A stretch of DNA of 40,145 bases from Gemmatimonadota bacterium (GCA_003155795.1 PMEM01000010.1:18535-58679); one strand, 5' to 3'; positions 1 to 7,220 are shown, numbered from the stretch's first letter. Made by a program: numbers and translations. Notes: a model not told the origin generated them from the letters alone.

Positions 1-1332
1 GACGAGGGTAGCGACGAAAGGCGCCGAGGCGCTCGCGGGGTCGAAACCGAGGCGGCGGAGGAGGAAAGGGAGCATCGAACCGGCCATGGATCCGAAGGTT
101 ACGACCCCCACCAGCGAGACACCAATTGTGATCGCGACAAGGTTGTGGTGCGGATCGTAGTTGTACCATCCCAGATGTTGCCAGACGAGGATTCGTATCA
201 CGCCGATGGTGCCGAGCACAGCGCCCAAGGCGAGTCCGGTCGGGAGTTCGCGCAGCGCCACGCGCCACCAGTCACCCAGTTTGAGCTCGCGCAGTGCCAG
301 CGCGCGGATTATGAGCGACGTCGCCTGAGAGCCCGAATTTCCACCGGATGAGATGATAAGCGGGATGAACAGTGCCAGGACAATGGCGCGCGCGATCTCG
401 TCCTGGAAGTGACCCATCGCGGTTGCCGTGAGCATCTCGCCGAGAAAGAGAGCTGCGAGCCATCCTGCGCGCTTGCGGACCATTCCCCACATCGAGATGC
501 GCAGGTAAGGGGCGTCGAGTGCTTCAACACCACCGAATTTCTGAACATCTTCCGTGGCCTCGCGCACCATCGCATCGATAACGTCGTCCACCGTAACGGC
601 ACCGATCATCCTGCCGCCTTCGTCGACAACTGGCAACGCGACGAGGTTGTACTTGGAAATCAGGCGCGCCGCATCCTCCTCGCTGGTCGACGGCGACGTG
701 GACAGTGGTCTGCGCGTGTCACCGACGTTCATGATTTTCGATCGGTGGTCGGCCAGCAGCAGATCCTGAAGATGAATGGTGCGCAGCAGAACACCGCTGG
801 TCGGCTCTACCACATAGACAGCGTAGACCGCGACCACATCGGGCGCGAGCAGTCTCACGCGTTCGATTGCATCCGCGACCGTCACGTTCGAGGCAACGCT
901 TGCGAACTCCGTCGTCATGATCGCACCGACCGAACCGTCCGGATAAACCAGCAGCGAGGAGAGGAGCGACCGTTCGGGCTCGTCGATGGTCGCAAGTACG
1001 GCCTTTCGCTTGGCCGGGGAGAGGTCGCGCAGCAGATCCGCGCGCCGATCGGGCGCCATTGCCGAGATGAGCGCGCCGGCGACGCCGCGATTCATGTGCT
1101 GGACGATCTCGTGACGGCGATCAAGTTCCGGCTCGTCGAGCACATCGACAGCGACGTCAAACGGCAGATTCACCATGACACGAGCGGCCTTGACGGACGA
1201 CAACTGATTGACCAGCTCGGCGACATCGGCGGCACGAAGCGGCTCGACGAGTCGGGCCATCTCTTCAGGCTTGGACGACGCCTCGTACAGCGCGGAGGCC
1301 GTGAGCGTGTCTGAGAGGACGGAGGACGCCAT
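1..1332 (-). CDS. mgtE: Magnesium transporter MgtE, C-terminus cut by window edge
   Basis: Homodimeric inner-membrane Mg2+ channel/transporter whose cytosolic domains gate the pore by sensing Mg2+. The minus strand reads open from ATG at 1332 to the window edge (444 residues). An N-terminal MgtE superhelical domain occupies roughly residues 10-130. Two CBS domains follow, the first opened by the family motif GAIMTTEF near residue 155, the second near 200-260 (VALPVVDEGGRMIGAVTVDD). Five membrane helices begin near 285, with the hallmark ISSGGNSGSQ loop near 345. MgtE proteins are about 450-470 residues, so only some 10-25 residues are missing. The gene stands alone, divergent from the tRNA-Pro downstream of its start. 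I see no M-box-like leader in the 230 bp upstream. The family is secure; Co2+ transport is a known alternative for some members. Confidence 0.96.
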   Translation of the reverse strand, partial: MASSVLSDTLTASALYEASSKPEEMARLVEPLRAADVAELVNQLSSVKAARVMVNLPFDVAVDVLDEPELDRRHEIVQHMNRGVAGALISAMAPDRRADLLRDLSPAKRKAVLATIDEPERSLLSSLLVYPDGSVGAIMTTEFASVASNVTVADAIERVRLLAPDVVAVYAVYVVEPTSGVLLRTIHLQDLLLADHRSKIMNVGDTRRPLSTSPSTSEEDAARLISKYNLVALPVVDEGGRMIGAVTVDDVIDAMVREATEDVQKFGGVEALDAPYLRISMWGMVRKRAGWLAALFLGEMLTATAMGHFQDEIARAIVLALFIPLIISSGGNSGSQATSLIIRALALRELKLGDWWRVALRELPTGLALGAVLGTIGVIRILVWQHLGWYNYDPHHNLVAITIGVSLVGVVTFGSMAGSMLPFLLRRLGFDPASASAPFVATLV

Positions 1333-1561
1333 TCCGGGAGCGGTTGATGTTGGACAGTTTGCGCGGCGAGGTGAAACGCGTTGCCGAGCCTATGTTAATC
1401 GACTGGCCGTCCGCGCGCCGGGCGGGGGGTGGGCCAGTTCGGCGGAATCCGGGGGTCGGAGAGGCCCTTGGGTGTCGGGGATGGTTTCGCCGGCAGCCTG
1501 CCTCGGGGTGGCGCCGTCCTGCCGCCTCCGATTAAGTTGAGAGGCTGTACCAAGAAGGCAT

Positions 1562-1635
1562 CGGGGTGTAGCGTAGCCCGGTAGCGCGCTTGCTTCGGGA
1601 GCAAGAGGTCGCCGGTTCAAATCCGGCCACCCCGA
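1562..1635 (+). tRNA. tRNA-Pro (anticodon CGG)
   Basis: Complete 74-nt cloverleaf. The acceptor stem CGGGGTG pairs with CACCCCG, followed by discriminator A at 1635. The anticodon stem CTTGC/GCAAG encloses loop TTCGGGA, giving anticodon CGG (proline). The T arm is GCCGG-TTCAAAT-CCGGC. CCA is not encoded. The 3' part from the anticodon arm onward is repeated at 4117 and 6351, so this gene is the apparent integration target of the units downstream. The gene itself is intact. Confidence 0.95.
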
Positions 1636-1638
1636 CTG
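1590..1638 (+). repeat. tRNA-Pro 3' part, copy 1 (attL-like, inside the intact tRNA)
   Basis: This segment, from the 5' side of the anticodon loop to three bases past the tRNA, recurs at 4117-4164 (48 identical bases aligned with 1592-1639) and 6351-6399 (49 bases with one C-to-T change). Anticodon loop to 3' end is the classical attB interval of tyrosine recombinases that integrate into tRNA genes. That recombinases made these copies is an inference; no recombinase gene is present in the units. Confidence 0.85.
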
Positions 1639-1677
1639 AGTTAGAGTTAGAGTAATTCCTGTACCGACAACCACTTA

Positions 1678-1722
1678 AGAACAATTATGCCGCCCGAACT
1701 TCTAGGGCGGCATAATTGTTCT
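1678..1722. repeat. Perfect 18-bp inverted repeat near the left end of unit 1
   Basis: Arms 1678-1695 and 1705-1722 are perfect reverse complements with a 9-base loop. The arm contains AATTATGCCG, which also occurs in the operator-like palindrome at the antitoxin promoter. It begins 43 bp after the tRNA end and lies downstream of the AbiEii stop, so it could be a terminator for the AbiE operon, a binding site for AbiEi, or a recombination arm site. There is no clear T-tract on the AbiE strand beyond the arm itself. Confidence 0.8.
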
Positions 1723-1784
1723 GGGGCCACACTTGGACCACATGTAACGTCGCGACCCTTCCAGTCCGATCGCAGCTGCCGCCG

Positions 1785-2627
1785 TCAATTCGCTCCTGCC
1801 GCATCGAGCAACGCGCGTTGAATCCGCCGAGCAACTGCCGACACGACCTCAGCCTCGGTCCCGGTTGATTGGCCGGCCAGAAGAAGTTGGTCCGCAACCA
1901 TCCGTAGAAGGATGCGGTCGTTCAACACGAGGTTCAGATATCTCTTCCACTCCACATAGAACGCTGGATATCGCGTGCCGATGTCAGCCAGCCCTGCCAG
2001 AGCGATCGGACCGAGCGTGCCGTGCCGGATGATCTCCACCATGTACACGAGATCCTTGCTACGCTTCTGCTCGTTCACCCGCTGCGATGAAGACAATCCC
2101 TTATGAAAGACGTACGCGGGAAGCGTCGGCACTCGAATTTCTATTGGTGGTGCGAGCGAGGGATGGAGGTCGACACCAACTGACATCCACTCCGTGTTCT
2201 CGAGCAGAATCTGCTGGCCTGGGTACCCAGCAATGTGCAACCCAACTTGTCCTTCGACTCGCACCGTCGCTCGCGGATCCGGGGACTCGGTGAGAATGTC
2301 AAGATCGACAAGAGACTTATCGATCATCTGGCGTAACATGACCGGTGCACCGTCGAGATCGCTAATCGGGTCGCGCTCGAATCCGATCTCCGTGACGAGT
2401 TCGATGAGCTGAGGGCGCCCATTGGCTTCCAGGTGTCGAGGGATTGTGATGTCAAAGTCGTCAGTCAATACCGCGATTCCGTCAGATTCGCCGCGTGCCG
2501 ATGCACGAGCGAGATACAGCGCATGCACCCATCCACCGATGAGGACGACATCACTGGCATAGGGCGCAAGCACACGCAGCAACGCAGCAAACACATCATG
2601 CGCCGATCGCGTATTAGCAGTTGGCAT
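1785..2627 (-). CDS. AbiEii-type nucleotidyltransferase toxin
   Basis: Toxin half of a type IV toxin-antitoxin/abortive-infection system. AbiEii/MenT-type nucleotidyltransferases inactivate translation, in studied cases by modifying tRNA acceptor ends. Of about 280 residues, the N-terminal third shows the nucleotidyltransferase signature: VLIGGWVHALYL near residue 30, then TDDFDITI near 55 with the two metal-binding aspartates. A basic KRSKDLVYM segment lies near residue 190, and the C-terminal part is helical. The ATG at 2627 overlaps the antitoxin stop as TAATG, with GGAG about 10 bases before, so the two genes are translationally coupled. A reading from 2669 would add 14 residues and a longer overlap and seems less likely. 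The pair is the only coding content of unit 1. Family call is firm; the RNA target is unknown. Confidence 0.82.
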   Translation of the reverse strand: MPTANTRSAHDVFAALLRVLAPYASDVVLIGGWVHALYLARASARGESDGIAVLTDDFDITIPRHLEANGRPQLIELVTEIGFERDPISDLDGAPVMLRQMIDKSLVDLDILTESPDPRATVRVEGQVGLHIAGYPGQQILLENTEWMSVGVDLHPSLAPPIEIRVPTLPAYVFHKGLSSSQRVNEQKRSKDLVYMVEIIRHGTLGPIALAGLADIGTRYPAFYVEWKRYLNLVLNDRILLRMVADQLLLAGQSTGTEAEVVSAVARRIQRALLDAAGAN

Positions 2628-3826
2628 TACGCGAGCAATCTCCGCATCTGCTCCGAGGAGAGGCTCCACTCCGGCCCAAGGACCGTCCGAGCAAGCACGT
2701 CGGCGGCTTCCTTCCCACGCACGGGGTAATTGATGAGGTCAAGGTATAACTGCACTGGTGATACAACCGGCAAGTCGTTTCGCATGCTCGCACCAACAAA
2801 CACTGAACGTCGATAGTACGGCTGAAGGAGATGCAGATTCGCGCCCTCACCCCGATCGGCGGCCTTCCCATGGAAATCGATCCGTATCCGTTCGTCGAGC
2901 TCAGTGAATGCGTTCGCTTGCACGTATGCATGCAGTTGTTCATGCTGCACGTGCGCTGCATACAGGTCGGCACCGCTGTGAAGCGTTAACGCAACGGGAA
3001 ATTCAACCGAAGCACCGCGCGCCGAAATGTTCTCGATGAACGCCCTGATCCGCTGAGTCAACTCATGATATTCGAACGGTACGTTGTACGAAGTCATGTG
3101 GTTGGCCCGCCATGTATAGACGTCGGTCCAGTCCTGGAGAGCGGCGACCGGGTCGGCGATTTGCAAATCACTTTCGCGCCCGGAGCCACGTTGGCTCCTT
3201 GTTGCGTACCCACGGCTCTCGATCGCGCGAGCAATCGTGGCAACCCATCCTGGGTTCATCGTTCCGGCAGAAGCAATATCCTGGATGCGCCATGCCCTCC
3301 CTGGATCGCTGAGCAGGAGTCGTAACACCACTGAGGCTGCATCGCTGAACGGATTGATCGTCTCGAGCGCCGTGTCGGTTGCGATGTGAGAGGCCCGCAT
3401 CTGCGAGCGGCGGTCCGGTATGCTGGCTGGGTCAACGTCGATGTAGAGCCCCCGTTCACGTACGTACGCTGCGCCCGCAAGATCGACGTGGTTGACTCCG
3501 GCATCACGGAGCTCGCTGCGTAGCCTCGGAGATAGTGCCGGTACCGCGAGCACAGGGATTCGTGACGGGTGATGTTCACGGACGGCCTCGAACTTCGCGT
3601 GAATCTCCGGTAGGAACGACCGGAGCCAGCGCGATTTAACCTCCACGAGAATCAGTCGCGGTTGTCCATCCTCGTTGAGTGAGAAGGCCAGATCAAAACC
3701 GCGAAGATCCGATTTCGATGGCGCAGGCTGGACGGCCAGCCCAAATCGCTCACGCATAAATCCAGGGAGCCAGGCAGTGAACTCTGCTTCAACGGTTGTT
3801 TTTAGGGCCTGTCGTGGAGTGGGCAT
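2627..3826 (-). CDS. AbiEi-family type IV antitoxin with PD-(D/E)XK-like domain
   Basis: Antitoxin and probable autorepressor of the AbiE pair, 399 residues. Residues about 40-75 carry a PD-(D/E)XK nuclease-like core (GFDLAFSL, then LILVEVKSRW, giving the D...E-x-K pattern). GVNHVDLAGAAYVRERGLYI near 115-135 is a motif of this antitoxin branch. A winged-helix-like part lies near 170-220 (WRIQDIASAGTMNPGWVATI). The C-terminal segment VQLYLDLINYPVRGKEAADVL is typical of AbiEi antitoxins. No Shine-Dalgarno precedes ATG 3826, and the start codon lies inside a 14+14 bp palindrome, so leaderless or repressor-controlled translation is possible. AbiEi proteins are known to bind inverted repeats in their own promoter. 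Whether the nuclease-like core is active cannot be judged here. Confidence 0.8.
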   Translation of the reverse strand: MPTPRQALKTTVEAEFTAWLPGFMRERFGLAVQPAPSKSDLRGFDLAFSLNEDGQPRLILVEVKSRWLRSFLPEIHAKFEAVREHHPSRIPVLAVPALSPRLRSELRDAGVNHVDLAGAAYVRERGLYIDVDPASIPDRRSQMRASHIATDTALETINPFSDAASVVLRLLLSDPGRAWRIQDIASAGTMNPGWVATIARAIESRGYATRSQRGSGRESDLQIADPVAALQDWTDVYTWRANHMTSYNVPFEYHELTQRIRAFIENISARGASVEFPVALTLHSGADLYAAHVQHEQLHAYVQANAFTELDERIRIDFHGKAADRGEGANLHLLQPYYRRSVFVGASMRNDLPVVSPVQLYLDLINYPVRGKEAADVLARTVLGPEWSLSSEQMRRLLA

Positions 3827-3869
3827 AATTTGGTAATATTGGTAAATCCTGTCAGTACCAAATTATGCC
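3822..3869. promoter_or_regulatory. Operator-like palindrome at the AbiEi start
   Basis: GGCATAATTTGGTA (3822-3835) is the perfect reverse complement of TACCAAATTATGCC (3856-3869), with 20 bases between. A second TTGGTA lies just inside the left arm. The left arm includes the antitoxin start codon. Given that characterised AbiEi antitoxins repress their operon by binding inverted repeats, this is the likely autoregulatory site. Confidence 0.7.
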
Positions 3870-4017
3870 GTATTCCCAACTTTAACAACAGTCTACTTCC
3901 GAACAACCGCCAGATCTACCATCCAGATCGCGCTCCTCCAGCTGAACCCGACCTCCGACCGTGCCAGACGTCCTCCAAACGCGTGCGCTAGGGTGGGGCC
4001 GCTGGGGCCGTAATCCC

Positions 4018-4054
4018 GCGCGAACGGCGCGAAATACGCTCACGCCGTTCGCGC
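4018..4054. repeat. Perfect 12-bp inverted repeat near the right end of unit 1
   Basis: GCGCGAACGGCG at 4018-4029 pairs perfectly with CGCCGTTCGCGC at 4043-4054 across 13 bases. It lies 63 bp before the second tRNA copy, in the 290-bp non-coding stretch upstream of the AbiE operon. It could be a terminator or a recombination-related fold. No other gene is visible between 3870 and 4116. Confidence 0.65.
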
Positions 4055-4116
4055 TAGACCGCGCCTAAGCTCCCGTGATTGCGCCACTTAGCCTCTGTTA
4101 ACGCTCCCTCGCCCAC

Positions 4117-4164
4117 GCTTCGGGAGCAAGAGGTCGCCGGTTCAAATCCGGCCACCCCGACTGA
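4117..4164 (+). repeat. tRNA-Pro 3' part, copy 2 (junction of units 1 and 2)
   Basis: 48 bases identical to 1592-1639. It starts in the anticodon stem-loop and ends just past the tRNA, without the D-arm half, so it cannot make a tRNA. It is the shared boundary of the two tandem units. Confidence 0.88.
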
Positions 4165-4202
4165 TCGATAACCGTAATTCCAACAACGACTTACCTCGCG
4201 GG

Positions 4203-4224
4203 CGCCGATCGACACCGATCGGCG
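4203..4224. repeat. Perfect 9-bp hairpin near the left end of unit 2
   Basis: CGCCGATCG and CGATCGGCG flank a 4-base ACAC loop. Its start lies exactly 43 bp after the last base of tRNA copy 2, the same distance as the hairpin in unit 1. It could terminate the minus-strand gene ending at 4602 or be part of a recombination site. Confidence 0.6.
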
Positions 4225-4601
4225 TTTCGCGCATCTAGGGCCGTGCGTGGGGCCGCTTGGGTCTGCATCGGGCCAGTATTTGGGTCCTTAGGCAGATCGA
4301 TTCGGTCGACGTGATTGCCCCACGAGGGCAGCGCTATTCCGACCGACGGAAAGAAGGACGAGAGCGATACGAAGTACGAGCGACGCGACGACCGGGACGT
4401 GTTCACCGATTTCCGGTGGAATGGGACGATAGTTGCGCCGACTCGCATAGTTCCCGCGCAAGACCAGATTGCCAGGAGGCTCCGTGAGCAGAGGAATGCA
4501 CTGTTCGCCAAAGCTCCCTTTCTATGAAGACTTAATTCCAAGCGATCTGGAGTTGGTTTACGTACTTCGCTACCGGTACGATCTTGTCGGGCCATGTCAC
4601 C
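4225..4601. other. Non-coding stretch in unit 2
   Basis: No reading frame here looks like a real protein. The open frame on the minus strand (4191-4595) is arginine/serine-rich, matches no family I recognise and has no ribosome site. I see nothing else that can be supported. Confidence 0.4.
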
Positions 4602-5435
4602 TCACCGTTCTCGCGTCCAGAGCAAGAGCACGCCACAACCCTTGGTCGTGCCGCCGAACTCGATCGGTGCAAAGTCCGTGGATGGATACCATTCCACTCC
4701 ACCAAGCATCTCTACCGGGATTTGCGACAGGTCGGGTGGTGTAGTTGTTATTCGCGTCTTTCCTTGCACCATTATCATCGGCCCGGGATCGCCGCTAAGC
4801 GGAACGCCGTCGAGATATACGGTCGAGGCCCCACCCCCGCAACGCATCGCGCCCACATACTGGGCGCCGTGGGGTCCATAGAAGAAGTCCGCGCCCGGCG
4901 CCCGCGGCCGCATGACGTCGGCAAGTTGATGGCCTTCGTTCTTGCGCAGTGTGGTGTCGTCGATGAAGTATCCGAACCCCTCTTTTTCACGCTCCTGGAA
5001 CGCGCGGAGTGCCCCGGAAATGTACGGGGCGGTGCCGATTGTCCTGATCGCCGGCAACTGCGTGATTTGTCCCGTGGTCAGTGGTCGCATGAGTAACGTT
5101 ATCGGCAATGTATCGCTCGGAGAGATCGGCACAGGGAGCGTCTGCGGCTCGTACCCAACCTTCTTGATACTCACCAGACTGCCGCCCTCGGGAAGAAACA
5201 TGAGGCTGACCGTTCCGGTGCTGCTTGTGAGCGAGAATGTGCCCGATAACATGTCGCTGACCTTTACGTCAGCGACAGGATCACCGGAGCGCTCGTCGTA
5301 AACGCCGAGCAGGCGAAACCGGTAGCTGGGGATGGTGTCCTGTTGCTGCGCTGCCGCAGCTTCGAACGCGGTGCAGCACAAAAGGGCAGGGATAAAAGCC
5401 TGGATTAGGAGCCGCGCGAAAAAAGTTACTTTCAT
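4602..5435 (-). CDS. Secreted carboxypeptidase-regulatory-like / TonB-plug-like protein
   Basis: 277 residues beginning with a signal peptide (basic MKVTFFARLL, hydrophobic core to about residue 23, Ala-rich cleavage site before QQQ near 30). Residues about 38-120 form a carboxypeptidase-regulatory-like beta-sandwich (FRLLGVYDERSGDPVADVKV ... KKVGYEPQTLPV). The later part (GHQLADVMRP near 170, STVYLDGVPLSG near 205, IPVEMLGGVEWYP near 240) resembles the plug domain of TonB-dependent receptors without a barrel. Such stand-alone proteins are common in lineages rich in TonB receptors; their role is unknown. GGAGG lies 7 bases before ATG 5435, supporting the start. Four cysteines are present. It is one of two cargo genes of unit 2. 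Confidence 0.72.
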   Translation of the reverse strand: MKVTFFARLLIQAFIPALLCCTAFEAAAAQQQDTIPSYRFRLLGVYDERSGDPVADVKVSDMLSGTFSLTSSTGTVSLMFLPEGGSLVSIKKVGYEPQTLPVPISPSDTLPITLLMRPLTTGQITQLPAIRTIGTAPYISGALRAFQEREKEGFGYFIDDTTLRKNEGHQLADVMRPRAPGADFFYGPHGAQYVGAMRCGGGASTVYLDGVPLSGDPGPMIMVQGKTRITTTPPDLSQIPVEMLGGVEWYPSTDFAPIEFGGTTKGCGVLLLWTRER

Positions 5436-5744
5436 ACGTCATCCTCCATCCGATGTAAGGCACGCTCCCATCAAACTACGGTAGAAATACCGCGGCCGCT
5501 GTTAATTCTGACCGGAGTCAATCGCGGCGATACTCCGCCATCGTTAGCGGCGGTTTGACCAGACTGGCCTGCACCCGGTTTCAAGGACACGATATTCGGT
5601 GGACCGAGAGGAATCGGAAGTCGCGCCGGAGCGCCTCAACATAAAGCTCGGAACGCCGAACCTTAATCGAATGGAACGCACGCGCCGAATTCGGCGAGGC
5701 ACCATGCGTGCACTTATCCGGTCCTTTCTACCACGCGAGAGCCC

Positions 5745-6131
5745 ATGACACGTGCTACTCTGTTTTTGATTGCGCTAGTCTGCACTGCGACGGCGGCCGA
5801 TGCTCAATCTGTCACGGCATTCAAGACCGGCGAACAAACGACCGGAATGACTAAGCAGTGCTTCTATAGTGCTCTCGGGAGTGACTACACACGCACGGTG
5901 GGCGCGGTGACGTTGTGCCCGCTGTCTATTCAAGTAACAACGCCGACCACCCAAAGTAAGGCGCCGCAGCCTGCTCGAACGGCAACCATCACGGCGTTTA
6001 AGACCGGCGAACGCACAACAGGCATGACCAAGCAGTGCTTTTATAACGGACTCGGTAGTGAGTACACCCGTACGCTGGGAGCTGTGGAACTTTGCCCGTT
6101 GAGCATTCAGGTGGCTACCGGCAGTCCCTGA
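5745..6131 (+). CDS. Small secreted protein made of two tandem ~38-residue repeats
   Basis: 128 residues. A signal peptide covers residues 1-20, with cleavage after ADA. The mature part is two near-identical repeats (about 22-63 and 82-123) joined by a Thr/Pro/Gln-rich linker. Each has the pattern TAFKTGE-x-TTGMTKQCFY, then LGS-x-YTRT, then LCPLSIQV, with two cysteines per repeat that could form a disulphide. The repeats differ at only a few positions, so the duplication is recent or selected. The TAFKTGE...TKQCFY...CPLSIQ pattern resembles short uncharacterised secreted bacterial proteins I have met before, but I cannot name a domain or function. Exported to periplasm or outside. It is oriented away from the divergent gene of unit 2. 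Confidence 0.68.
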   Translation: MTRATLFLIALVCTATAADAQSVTAFKTGEQTTGMTKQCFYSALGSDYTRTVGAVTLCPLSIQVTTPTTQSKAPQPARTATITAFKTGERTTGMTKQCFYNGLGSEYTRTLGAVELCPLSIQVATGSP

Positions 6132-6150
6132 ATGCCATTACAGCCATGCC

Positions 6151-6186
6151 CGCACCGCAGCAAGGGAAATGCCTTGTCGCGGTGCG
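6151..6186 (+). terminator. Terminator-like hairpin after the repeat protein
   Basis: CGCACCGC...CAAGG pairs with CCTTG...GCGGTGCG with a two-base mismatch and a 6-base loop, starting 20 bp after the stop codon at 6131. No T-tract follows, so it is either a weak intrinsic terminator or an mRNA-stabilising fold. Confidence 0.4.
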
Positions 6187-6350
6187 AGCATGGCTCTAAT
6201 AGTCCGTCAAGCCCTTTCAGGTCTTTGCTGTCGATTCGCTGTCGATTCGACCCCGTTTAACTCCGCTATCGCGAACAGAAGAACCCGGCAGATTGCGCGC
6301 CCCGCCCTATGAAAATGCGGTATCGTGCTCAACTTCTGTTTCAGTGGTGT

Positions 6351-6399
6351 TTGCTTCGGGAGTAAGAGGTCGCCGGTTCAAATCCGGCCACCCCGACTG
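6351..6399 (+). repeat. tRNA-Pro 3' part, copy 3 (attR-like end of the array)
   Basis: 49 bases matching 1590-1638 with one substitution (C to T in the 3' strand of the anticodon stem). It marks the far boundary of the array. DNA beyond it, including the terminator at 6444, may be what originally followed the tRNA gene. Confidence 0.85.
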
Positions 6400-6443
6400 G
6401 ATAATTGATCACCAAGTCGTGTAGCCTCAACAGCTTACGCACG

Positions 6444-6473
6444 AAACGCCGGCCGCAGGCGCGGCCGGCGTTT
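6444..6473 (+). terminator. Strong hairpin after tRNA copy 3, possible original tRNA-Pro terminator
   Basis: A 12-bp perfect GC-rich stem (AAACGCCGGCCG with CGGCCGGCGTTT) and 6-base loop ending in TTTCTGCTTT. It starts 48 bp beyond the third tRNA copy. A terminator at this distance from an intact tRNA would be normal, so this is a good candidate for the displaced native terminator. Confidence 0.6.
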
Positions 6474-6746
6474 CTGCTTTGGGGTCGTCCCGGGGCGATT
6501 TCCGGATCCAGGGGACGGAGCCGAGGATGCCGGAAGAGTGTTTCTGACCACCGCACCTGAAAAGTGCGTGACATACTATCTTTTGCGTCCTGACAAATTG
6601 CGTTGAACTCGGGGTGACTAATTGCCGAATAAAAGCCCCGATAGGTGATGGAATTCCATCTTCAGCTCCCACTCCCACCTCGTCTAGCGGCTGTGGTGGG
6701 CCACGACCGACGATGATGAGCGCTATTTCTGCGCCGGCGCCAATGA

Positions 6747-7220
6747 TTTCAAGTCCAAGTTACGGACGAAGGAGCAGTAGTCGACGAGATGCAACATCGC
6801 TTCGCTGAACCGCGCCAATGCCTTTATCGGCGCAATGCGGTCAGCTTTATTTTTTCGAGTTCTATGAATGGATAGATTGGGGACGAAGACAACGATCCGC
6901 AGTACAGCAAATATGTCCCGGTAAGCACGGTGGAAGAAGCCGCACCCCTGGTAGGCTTCAATCAGTCTGATCTGCAACGGGTTTCGCCGTCCCTCTGCAT
7001 CGATTTTCCCAGAGACGTTGAAGCTCCCATCATTTATTGGAGTGGTAAGAACGTGGACCGCGCCTGATCTGCCGCTGAGGCGAATGTTTTCAACGTCACG
7101 TTACTCAAACTGCAACTGAAAATGGGTATCACGCGCCGTCGTGCAAGCACCGGACTGACGGAACTCGCACCATCCAGCATGATTGACACCGTCAACCACC
7201 GATCTTCAGCAACCTGTTAA
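6747..7220 (+). pseudogene. Decayed reading frame with two in-frame stops
   Basis: One plus-strand frame stays protein-like from 6747 to a TAA at 7218-7220, broken only by TAG at 6873 and TGA at 7065. Legible pieces include VTDEGAVVDEMQHRFAEP, DNDPQYSKYVPVSTVEEAA and DVEAPIIYWSGKNVDRA, with ordinary residue composition. Another frame just before the TAG (LYFFEFYEWIDWG) hints at frameshifts too. I cannot name the family. It lies just outside the tRNA array and converges with the regulator gene ending at 7217. It may be chance reading, hence the low score. Confidence 0.3.

Larger units (their letters stand above)
1636..4160. mobile_element. tRNA-Pro-bounded unit 1 carrying an AbiE toxin-antitoxin pair, no integrase
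   Basis: 2525-bp unit running from the end of the intact tRNA-Pro to the end of the second 3' tRNA copy. It contains only the AbiEi/AbiEii pair and about 550 bp of non-coding DNA in total. Long perfect inverted repeats lie near both ends (1678-1722 and 4018-4054). Lack of a recombinase fits a cis-mobilizable element or a satellite that depends on an integrase elsewhere. It is followed directly by a second unit of similar structure, giving a tandem array. Boundaries are well supported by the direct repeats; mobility is inferred. Confidence 0.72.
4161..6396. mobile_element. tRNA-Pro-bounded unit 2 carrying two secreted-protein genes, no integrase
   Basis: 2236-bp unit between tRNA copies 2 and 3. 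It holds a carboxypeptidase-regulatory-like secreted protein (minus) and a small duplicated secreted protein (plus), divergently transcribed from a 309-bp gap. As in unit 1, no integrase, transposase or replication gene is present, and a perfect hairpin lies 43 bp after the tRNA-derived end. Confidence 0.65.

Noticed and set aside
409-1314. 301-codon plus-strand frame
   Set aside because: It is the opposite-strand shadow of mgtE, whose complete domain sequence I traced on the minus strand.
1390-1674. Minus-strand frame containing WPDLNRRPLAPEAS
   Set aside because: This is the well-known false protein produced by reading through a tRNA gene, here tRNA-Pro. The same applies to GVAGFEPATS at 6341-6574 over the third tRNA copy.
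4191-4595. 134-codon minus-strand frame in unit 2
   Set aside because: Low-complexity, Arg/Ser-rich, no family, no ribosome site; it also starts inside the DNA next to the tRNA copy and its hairpin.
6227-6249. Tandem GCTGTCGATTC repeat near tRNA copy 3
   Set aside because: Two copies of 11 bases only, not repeated near the other tRNA copies, so not taken as an att arm site.
1636-6396. Integrase, transposase or excisionase inside the tRNA-bounded units
   Set aside because: I read all frames in both units and found no tyrosine or serine recombinase motif and no transposase; the claim of mobility therefore rests on the repeats only.
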